A DNA stretch of 64,000 nucleotides from Corallium rubrum (lineage: Eukaryota; Cnidaria; Anthozoa; Scleralcyonacea; Coralliidae), in contig OZ036008.1 of NCBI GenBank assembly GCA_964035015.1, positions 6,809,504-6,873,503 on the forward strand. The letters run 5' to 3'. A program made the position numbers and the translations under genes. The notes under the pieces are model-generated. The model saw only the letters and a list, made by a program, of their open reading frames with translations. It did not search any database and was not told where the DNA came from. Positions 58,701 to 64,000 of this stretch are shown here, one piece after another. Position 1 is the first letter of the stretch; every line of letters begins with the position of its first letter.

Positions 58701-61410
58701 AGAGTAGCAACATAAGAGGAGGTGAGGACTAGGTGAGAGAAGTGTGAGTAGGCGTGCAGATTAGCGTAAATTGCAACGAAATTTAATTTAACAAGATTCT
58801 AATTGTTTCTCTACGTTTAACCACTGCCCAAAATATAACTGGACTGCAGGTGCCCTACACAATGACTGACAGTGACCAATCCAAAATGGCGGTTTATGGG
58901 TCCCTTCTCCCATAGTGGTAACCGCTGACCTTTTCCTCATAAATGAATTTATAACTGAATTGTTCAGCCAGCGGGCGCATCCGAGCCCGCAATCAAGCAA
59001 ACGCTTTAGAAAGATTACGGTCAGCGGTTGCTACCATGAGAATAAAGACTCGGTCACTTTTTGGACGAGACCCGCAGTCCAGTTATATATAGGTCAGGGC
59101 GTTTAACGCTACGCTGCGAGACATCGAGAGCAAAGGAACAGCAAACCGAATGCTCGTAGTGTATTTAATACAGTGCTGTAGTTTCAATGTTACCTTTGTT
59201 TCGCATGGTCTGTGGTAGACACTTGATACACTTTTCTAGATTGCTTGTCTGTTGATGTTGAACCACCCTGTGTATTCCCGCCTACGTGCAATTATAAAAA
59301 GATTTTTTCTTCTGTCAGAGTCATCAAAAATTTTACGATTGTCAAAGCCAAAGTGAAGTATAAGTAAAGTAAAGTAAAGTAAAGTAAAGTAAAGTAAAGT
59401 AAAGTAAAGTAAAGTAAAGTAAAGTAAAGTAAAGTAAAGTAAAGTAAAGTAAAGTAAAGTAAAGTAAAGTAAAGTAAAGTAAAGTAAATAAAGTGAAGTG
59501 AAGTGAAGTGAAGTGAAGTGAAGTGAAGTGAAGTGAAGTGAAGTGAAGTGAAGTGAAGTGAAGTGAAGTGAAGTGAAGTTAAAGGCATGTATCACTGATT
59601 CACTGACCTGTCTTGGGTGGCGATAAAGACGCGTCATGAGAAATATCCATAGGCTTCGATCTTGTCACGTCGCCATCTTCATTTCCACTTTTGATTTCCT
59701 TCTCATCTTTTTCCTCTTCTCTTTCTTCTTGGTCTTCTATCTGTCCTTCTTCTTCTTCTTCTCCTTCACTCAGTTCTTCACAGGATTTGAGCTACAGAAA
59801 AATGGCGTTTGATAAAAAAGCTGGGAGATTATAAATAACACGCCAGTTATACAGTGAATACGATATACTGTCCGGCATTTTCAAAAAATCGTTTTGGCGG
59901 GAATTTACCGTGTTTGGATACTCTGATCCAAACATGGCAATTGACCAATCAGGGCTCGTGTAGTATAAATGTTATTTTATAACAGGATATCCAAACACCA
60001 AGACGTTTGTTGAAAAACGAGACGAACCCTACCCTGCGAGTCAGAGCCCCTTTCCGACCTACGCAGGCTTCGGAGGAAAGTGGGCTCTGCCAACAAACTC
60101 GATATTTCTTTTTGAGCATGCGTGAACGGTTGCCAAGATACTATTTTGGGCCCAGGCTCTAACGCGTTACTTGCTATTTTCCTGCTGACGTGTGTTCATA
60201 AACTAGAACTTGTTTGACCAGTTTAAAACCGGACTAACTCGCCCCAAACTTGGGGCGAAGATCGAGTTTGTTGGCAGAGCCCACTTTCCCCCGAAGCCTG
60301 CGTAGTTCGGAAAGGGGCTCTGACTCGCAGGATACACGAACCCGAGCTTTTTGAATAAACTTCGAGGTGTTTGGATAGCATCTCAAACAAATCAGTATTT
60401 TAAGAGAAAATCGAAGTAAAAGATACACGGTACTGATTACCTTTGCGACTTTGAAATATTCTGATGAAGGGCTATGCTCGAAACGTCAGTATTAGAATCA
60501 AAATTAAACTCAGCAGTTTACTACCTTTTCACTTTGCTCTATCCAAAACACTGCCTATGCAACGCTCTAGTTTTTTTACAATAAAACAAAGGCGTGTAAG
60601 TATAGGTTATCATCCGAGGGAAAATAACGTCGCGTCAAAAATATACTATTGATTCCTAACGAACGAACGAACGAACGAACGAACGAACGAATTCACACAC
60701 AGAATATAAAGCGTTTGAAAGTTGGCTGCGCCCGCAAGCCAACTTTAGGGCACCGCAATATCACGGCCACCTCGGTTTTCATTGTTCCCACACGCACATT
60801 TAATATCGAAATAACCCGATGCATAAAGATGAAGTACGATTAGTAACTAATCATACCTAATCTCTATGCACAAGGTACGATTAGTAACTAATCATACCTT
60901 ATCTTTATGCCAAAGTTCACTTATGCATATAATAACTAACAAATACATGAAGTGAACACTTATTGAATTCCCAGTAGTATTAATAACAACTCAATAATTT
61001 ATTCACTTTGAAGTTGTTGACTCCGCCAAAAGCGTTCTTGTTTTATAACTCTCGTTCTTCCTCGGTAACCGTAATATTACAAAGTAATAGCATGGCGTTT
61101 CGGTTGATTAGTGATTAAATGTCCCTCAAGCCTCGGGAGATTTAGTAAAAGACCCTCGGGCTTCGCCTTCGGGACTTTCACTAAACCTCCCTCGGCTTGC
61201 TAATCAACCTCAATGCCATGCTATTACTTATAATTATCAAAGTTACCTCCATCAATTCTGAATCATCCAACTGTTCATCATGTTCCTCGTCGTCTAATTC
61301 TTCGTCTTCGTCCTCAGATGTTTCGTTGCACTCATCTTCTTCATCTTTTAAACTTCCTTCACTACTACTGGAATCTTCTTCTCCTTCCTCGTTTGTCTGA
61401 GACACATGTC
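49511..61410 (-). CDS. Multi-exon gene for an acidic, Ser-rich protein of unknown function
   Basis: Reconstructed exons, 5' to 3' on the minus strand: 61247-61410, 59608-59791, [one not found], 57534-57838, 56757-56903, 56300-56422, 56001-56196, 53636-53709, 49962-50165, 49511-49761 (stop). All listed borders are GT-AG, and all joins keep phase except 59608 to 57838 (phase 1 to phase 2), which calls for an unseen exon. The known part is about 548 residues: an acidic low-complexity N-part, a basic middle (KTAAQKMHRRRSLKKTERW), a Ser/Asn-rich segment and a C-end with an acidic SDSDDDDEY patch. No domain is recognised; it is probably largely disordered. The 5' end is beyond the last exon found. 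A truncated copy is at 16531-18139. Confidence 0.75.
49962..50165 (-). CDS. Acidic-protein gene, 204-bp exon
   Basis: Acceptor TTCCCAG, donor ACAG/GTTCAA. Encodes LQWTSQLLAEMKRVKASSSK, then an Asn/Ser run and SLSVANNPGRSSKQNT. Confidence 0.8.
50193..53552. repeat. 24-bp intronic minisatellite, expanded version (3.4 kb)
   Basis: About 135-140 units of AACAATGTTGTGCTGTCAAC plus TGTG, with GTATTGT, GTACTGT, GTTGTGTTGT and CATGTGAA variants. 50400-51060 is irregular, with broken units; 51060-53550 is regular. Higher-order blocks recur, for example the same nine-unit pattern around a CTGCATGTAAAC variant at 53010 and 53220. Confidence 0.95.
53636..53709 (-). CDS. Acidic-protein gene, 74-bp exon
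   Basis: Acceptor TTTTAG, donor GAAG/GTATGG. Encodes SPGGHENKPKSPGKKTSSSN and LSKEG. The intron after it holds the 24-bp array. Identical in length to 18066-18139 in block A. Confidence 0.8.
53787..54025 (+). mobile_element. tRNA-derived SINE
   Basis: The head TGGTGGCACAGTGGTTAGGG with cgaccagggttccatacttg resembles tRNA A and B boxes, followed by a body with gtttcccccgagtacttcgg and tttcctcctgtagtaacgct. I recall this body as a common cnidarian SINE. Confidence 0.65.
54045..54545. mobile_element. Inverted element built on a tRNA-Ala-like sequence
   Basis: The sequence from cagttgtttgctgtacaagc to gagctctaagcgggactcga (54045-54135) returns inverted at about 54415-54500, while ctgagtattactaactaaca with cagcaaacaactgacaatta is also repeated directly (54150-54195 and 54450-54510). 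A second tRNA-like piece (accgagcggttaagactcgt) lies near 54287-54335. Confidence 0.65.
54369..54443 (+). tRNA. tRNA-Ala(AGC)-like sequence, probably a SINE-borne pseudogene
   Basis: Stems can be drawn: acceptor GAGTTCTA with TAGAGCTC (one G-U pair), D arm GCTC/GAGC, anticodon stem TCTGG/TCAGA with loop CTAGCAT (anticodon AGC), and T arm GTGGG/CCCGC with loop TTCGAGT. Four bases instead of two separate the acceptor and D stems if a 7-bp acceptor is assumed. The inverted partial copy at 54090-54135 and the repetitive setting argue for a mobile pseudogene. Confidence 0.45.
54546..56000. repeat. Palindromic repeat fragments (intron of the acidic-protein gene)
   Basis: Two families. First, 54700-55070, with gtgtttctataactttatgg and hairpins around ctctatggaaacacgg. 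Second, 55610-55965, with repeated gtgtttggatcagagtatcc inverted against ggatactctgatccaaacac; this one recurs at about 59885-59990. The minus-strand frame at 55016-55312 has no recognised character. Confidence 0.6.
56001..56196 (-). CDS. Acidic-protein gene, 196-bp exon
   Basis: Acceptor TTTTAG, donor CAAG/GTATGA. Translation has HHRSNKVHPDGTANERSLK and a basic end, HGKSPNKRRLPKP. Confidence 0.75.
56300..56422 (-). CDS. Acidic-protein gene, 123-bp exon
   Basis: Acceptor ACTTAG, donor AGAG/GTAAAA. Translation has LTTTSHGPTTGSQSGYLSGL and DNLLELSGQDAARYINR. Confidence 0.75.
56757..56903 (-). CDS. Acidic-protein gene, 147-bp exon
   Basis: Acceptor ATTACAG, donor CAAG/GTATAT. Translation SLSSIPQDNQLLSRMLRYHL, then RKDAQRSTQLGGPSRTAF. 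Phases match both neighbours. Confidence 0.75.
56936..57395. repeat. Purine-rich tract with (GAGAA)n
   Basis: Degenerate GGAAAG repeats, then about 32 near-perfect GAGAA units at 57235-57395. It lies in an intron; on the coding strand it is a pyrimidine tract. SLLFS frames are artefacts. Confidence 0.95.
57534..57838 (-). CDS. Acidic-protein gene, 305-bp exon
   Basis: Acceptor TATTTAG, donor CAAG/GTAAAC. Encodes an acidic helix-like part (LVIDEEERALLDSLGLETD) and then the basic stretch KTAAQKMHRRRSLKKTERWT, the best candidate for a structured or nucleic-acid- or microtubule-binding part. Confidence 0.75.
57839..59360. other. Intron with an inverted-repeat element (58831-59090)
   Basis: This interval should contain one unseen exon (phase 2 at both ends). 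I could not identify it. 58831-59090 has inverted ends (atataactggactgcaggtg and gacccgcagtccagttatat) and inner arms (ggtaaccgctgacc and ggtcagcggttgctacc); related ends occur at 16330 and 49325. A 78-residue plus-strand frame at 58431 is unassigned. Confidence 0.5.
59362..59580. repeat. Compound (AAAGT)n-(GAAGT)n microsatellite
   Basis: About 26 AAAGT units, then about 18 GAAGT units, with a sharp change at 59489. It lies directly 3' of the 59608 exon in the gene's sense. Confidence 0.95.
59608..59791 (-). CDS. Acidic-protein gene, second exon found
   Basis: Acceptor CTGTAG, donor CAG/GTCAGT. Glu/Lys-rich first half (EGEEEEEGQIEDQEEREEE), then SKPMDISHDASLSPPKT. Begins in phase 0, matching the end of 61247-61410. 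Confidence 0.75.
60033..60331. mobile_element. MITE with about 70-bp arms
   Basis: CCCTGCGAGTCAGAGCCCCT inverted as AGGGGCTCTGACTCGCAGG, continued by tccgacctacgcaggcttcg and cgaagcctgcgtagttcgga. Flanks share ACGAACCC. Non-coding. Confidence 0.75.
60332..61246. other. Intron sequence with small repeats
   Basis: (GAAC)n at 60659-60692; a direct repeat (gtacgattagtaactaatca, 60834 and 60876); a hairpin at 61085-61227 (taatagcatggc and gccatgctatta, inner gattag and ctaatc). No gene. Confidence 0.6.
61247..61410 (-). CDS. Acidic-protein gene, most 5' exon found
   Basis: Acceptor CTACAG, donor GAG/GTAACT. About half the residues are Glu/Asp (NEEGEEDSSSSEGSLKDEED and SEDEDEELDDEEHDE). It needs an upstream exon ending in phase 1. 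Confidence 0.75.
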
Positions 61411-61635
61411 CTGTAGAAATAAAAACACAAAGTTAATTCTCACTAAAAACAAATAGAAGCATTTTGATAGTTTACAAATGAAGAGTTACTTTTAAATAAA
61501 AGGTTCTTTTCAGCATAATGTTTGTTTAACATAATATTTGATCTAGTATAAATATTCTCATTCACAAACACACTTTTCCATATGTTGTAAGCGATGGATG
61601 GATGGACAAACGGGCAGATAGATAGATGAATTTAT

Positions 61636-62054
61636 TTGTTGTTTGTTTGTTTGTTTGTTTGTTTGTTTGTTTGTTTGTTTGTTTGTTTGTTTGTTTGTTT
61701 GTTTGTTTGTTTGTTTGTTTGTTTGTTTGTTTGTTTGTTTGTTTGTTTGTTTGTTTGTTTGTTTGTTTGTTTGTTTGTTTGTTTGTTTGTTTGTTTGTTT
61801 GTTTGTTTGTTTGTTTGTTTGTTTGTTTGTTTGTTTGTTTGTTTGTTTGTTTGTTTGTTTGTTTGTTTGTCTGTTTGTTTGTTTGTTTGTTTGTCTGCTT
61901 GTTTGTCTGCTTGTTTGTCTGCTTGTTTGTTTGTCTGCTTGTTTGTTTGTCTGCTTGTTTGTTTGTCTGCTTGTTTGTTTGTCTGCTTGTTTGTTTGTCT
62001 GCTTGTTTGTTTGTTTGTTTGTTTGTTTGTTTGTTTGTTTGTTTGTTTGTTTGT

Positions 62055-62141
<87 letters not shown>
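61636..62141. repeat. (GTTT)n to (GCTT)n tetranucleotide array
   Basis: Almost pure GTTT to about 61870, mixed GTTT/GTCT/GCTT to 62055, then pure GCTT to 62141. Three Cys/Leu/Val frames through it are artefacts. The LTR retrotransposon starts at its right edge. Confidence 0.95.
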
Positions 62142-62143
<2 letters not shown>

Positions 62144-62354
62144 TCGCAGAGTACCCCTCTTACTTTGTAATAATAGGTACCTCCTTATAGGGGGTTACTC
62201 TGATTTGGTATTGAGTACCCCCCTATGGGGATACGGAGTGGGAGATAAGACAACATGGCCTGAGGTGAAAACTGTGCTTTGTATCGAAGTGTTTGTATCG
62301 AAGTGTTGTGATTTAATAAAAGAAGTAAACGTGTTTACAAATACCCCTACTACA
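62142..62354 (+). mobile_element. Probable 5' LTR of a Ty3/gypsy-like retrotransposon
   Basis: 213 bp beginning TGTCGCAGAG and ending CCCTACTACA (TG...CA). It abuts the microsatellite on the left and a primer-binding-like sequence on the right. It contains an AATAAA-like signal (ttaataaaagaagt near 62315). The 3' LTR is outside the window, so the borders are inferred. Confidence 0.55.
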
Positions 62355-62357
62355 TTT

Positions 62358-62376
62358 TGGAGCCCGATAGGGGACC
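62358..62376 (+). promoter_or_regulatory. Candidate tRNA primer-binding site
   Basis: TGGAGCCCGATAGGGGACC starts three bases after the putative LTR end. The TGG start and this position fit a primer-binding site complementary to a tRNA 3' end (CCA). The tRNA was not identified. Confidence 0.5.
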
Positions 62377-62457
62377 TGGTCAAGGAAACTATTTGCTCGT
62401 GGTGACTATTTGTATGCATTTGTAGTCTATATAAACCACAACATTTCAGCGAAGAAA

Positions 62458-63675
62458 ATGGAGCTCAGTGACACAGAGAAGGTGCGAATTGAAAGAGATC
62501 GTGTGAGAAGAATCCTAACAAAAGGAGGCGAAATGACTGTGGAACAACTCAGTGAAGCATATCATGAAGAGTTTAAAAGCGACCTGAAAAGCTGGAAGGC
62601 AGAATTCGTGAGTATCGAATCTTTTCTAAAGTACAGTTGTTCTGCTGACATTTGTAATGAAAAAATTGTGTTACGTGAAGCACAGAAGAGTTCATCCACG
62701 CTTCAATACCTTTCCCGTCCCCAATTTTCGCAATTTTATGGGTTTACTGAAGGGGAGAAGAGTGTAAAGGGAGTTGCTTACCGTGTCTGGCGCTTTGAAG
62801 TTAGCAGTGCGATGAGCGAAGGGTTGTATTCGAATGATATTATCAGCGAGCATATTCGAAAGTCACTTCAAGGTGAAGCGAAGAACAAGATTGTGGGATT
62901 TGAGCCTGGTGTTTCGCCTGAGTGTATTCTAACACAACTTGATAAGTTCTATGGTGATGGGGGAGCATTAGTAGGCGATGAATTACTCTCAAAAGCGTAT
63001 GGGCTTCGCCAAAAGGAGACAGAAGAAGTGTCTGCCTTTGCTTCAAGGCTCGACAACCAAATCCGCAGAGCCAAGGTTCTAGGAGCTGAACTTCTTCCTG
63101 ATGAAGATGCTTTAGATCGCCACCTTCGACTTATTTTCTGGGAGGGTTTGAAGGGAAACATTAAAGATAAGGCCCGTCATAAGAAAGATCACTGCAAAAC
63201 TTTTGCTGAGTTGATAGAGGCAGCACGTTATGGTGAGAAAGAAGCACTCCCAACACAAGTCCCCAGAAGATTAGCACGCTCAAATCAAATGTCTGGGACT
63301 AATTCCGAAGATTCTCCTTTTGTTCAAACCTCCCAGGGAGATCCCTCAGATAATCCAGCCACCCAGGCCTCAGGTGGTAATGGTCCACCAGCATGGTTAT
63401 CCCACATGTGCACCACCTTAGCCAAGGAACTGAAAGGGGTAATGACAGAAGAAAAGAATAGCAAGGGGACCCAATACTCGAGGGGGTCTGATCAACAGCT
63501 CGAAGATCAGTTTGGTGAAAGAAACTCCCGACAGAGTTACAACATTCCTACTTGCTATCGCTGTGGCCAGGTAGGTCATATTAGAAAAGGTTGCCGAAAC
63601 ACACCCTCTTCTACAGGAACCCCAGACTCGGGAAACGGGATGATGCCTTCGACGAGGGCCAGTCGGAGGCAGTGA
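62458..63675 (+). CDS. Gag of a Ty3/gypsy-like retrotransposon
   Basis: 405 residues from ATG 62458 (context gaaaATGg; a distal in-frame ATG at 62410 is less likely). Residues about 8-70 (RVRRILTKGGEMTVEQLSEA, YHEEF, VSIESFLKYS) fit the pattern of a LOTUS/OST-HTH winged-helix domain. Residues about 80-275 (YRVWRFEVSSAM, IRKSLQGEA, GVSPECILTQLDKFYG, SAFASRLDNQI) resemble the PNMA-like retrotransposon capsid. A CCHC knuckle (Cys366, Cys369, His374, Cys379; CYRCGQVGHIRKGC) gives RNA binding. It ends with a stop inside the overlap with the protease frame. The reading frame is intact, so the copy may be young. Role: capsid assembly and packaging of the element RNA. Confidence 0.85.
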   Translation: MELSDTEKVRIERDRVRRILTKGGEMTVEQLSEAYHEEFKSDLKSWKAEFVSIESFLKYSCSADICNEKIVLREAQKSSSTLQYLSRPQFSQFYGFTEGEKSVKGVAYRVWRFEVSSAMSEGLYSNDIISEHIRKSLQGEAKNKIVGFEPGVSPECILTQLDKFYGDGGALVGDELLSKAYGLRQKETEEVSAFASRLDNQIRRAKVLGAELLPDEDALDRHLRLIFWEGLKGNIKDKARHKKDHCKTFAELIEAARYGEKEALPTQVPRRLARSNQMSGTNSEDSPFVQTSQGDPSDNPATQASGGNGPPAWLSHMCTTLAKELKGVMTEEKNSKGTQYSRGSDQQLEDQFGERNSRQSYNIPTCYRCGQVGHIRKGCRNTPSSTGTPDSGNGMMPSTRASRRQ

Positions 63676-64000
63676 ATAACAACTGTTCAGGGCCCCAGAA
63701 TCCCACGATGTCCAAGCTTAAATCCCTTATTGGAGACTCAAATGAGTGTACAGCTATCATTAATGGTCACCCATGTTGTGCTTTATTGGATACTGGTAGC
63801 CAAGTCTCATCTGTGTCTCACTCCTTTTACAAGAAACACTTGAAAGGATGTCCAATACAGCCCCTCAATAACCTCATGAAAGTTGTGGGTGCTGGTGGTA
63901 AAGAAGTGCCATTCCTTGGGTATATTGAAGTTATGGTTGGGTTCCCTTCTAAGGAAGTTAGCATTGATGGCAATTACCCTGCCTTGGTCCTTGTTGTTCC
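63588..64000 (+). CDS. Start of Pol (aspartic protease), -1 frame, cut by the window end
   Basis: Open in the -1 frame relative to gag, from just after an in-frame TAG at about 63582 to the window end. The active-site motif LLDTGSQVSS starts near 63783, preceded by AIINGHPCCA, as in retropepsins of Ty3/gypsy elements; a flap-like VVGAGGKEVPFLGY follows. Reverse transcriptase and integrase would lie to the right. The overlap with gag (63588-63675) and the heptamer at 63630 suggest a frameshift fusion. Confidence 0.8.
63630..63636 (+). promoter_or_regulatory. GGGAAAC -1 ribosomal slippery site
   Basis: In the gag frame it reads G GGA AAC, the exact X XXY YYZ register, and lies inside the 88-base gag/pol overlap, 39 bases before the gag stop. 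GGGAAAC is a known retroviral -1 slippery heptamer. GGGCC at 63656-63660 and GGCCC about 35 bases further could pair as part of a downstream structure; not computed. Confidence 0.65.

Noticed and set aside
61626-62405. 259-residue Cys/Leu/Val protein (CLFVCLFV)
   Set aside because: Reading of the GTTT/GCTT array running on into the LTR; no independent protein character.

Overview
The window looks like nuclear DNA of an animal, most probably an anthozoan cnidarian (coral or sea anemone). The grounds are intron-containing genes with GT-AG junctions, vertebrate-type TTAGGG repeats, RING/TRAF-zinc-finger/Kelch proteins of a kind I associate with corals and anemones, and very dense non-autonomous transposons. 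The taxon is an inference from family knowledge; no marker gene settles it.

Three paralogous blocks make up more than half of the window. Block A (about 2483-18261) carries an intact single-exon RING-TRAFzf-coiled coil-Kelch gene (5047-6642, minus), a long foldback element, a 2.8 kb polypyrimidine array, and the last three exons of an unrelated host gene (16531-18139). Block B (about 24349-29288) repeats only the Kelch part of A; its gene (26894-28597) has gained a 30-residue segment from an 80-bp transposon and one extra coiled-coil heptad. Block C (about 35277-53841) matches A end to end, but its Kelch gene is split by two transposons. Both tandem arrays changed length between A and C, in opposite directions. 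A and B share a nested transposon pair that C lacks, so C branched first.

Host genes: the 3' end of C belongs to a minus-strand gene of at least nine exons (49511-61410) that I reconstructed from matching splice phases; it encodes an acidic, Ser-rich protein I do not recognise. Block A holds a truncated copy of its last three exons. Between A and B lie two minus-strand exons (23683-23883, signal peptide; 20138-20266, TP53I13/DUF3105-like).

The right edge (62142-64000, plus) is the 5' end of a Ty3/gypsy-type LTR retrotransposon: LTR, primer-binding site, a Gag with a LOTUS-like N-terminal segment, PNMA-like capsid region and CCHC knuckle, then a protease in the -1 frame with a GGGAAAC slippery heptamer in exact register. 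The left edge has a 5'-truncated LINE. The rest is mostly terminal-inverted-repeat elements, many with readable target-site duplications (8 bp hAT-like, 10 bp MULE-like), tRNA- and 5S-derived fragments, and microsatellites. Most long open frames are artefacts of these arrays.
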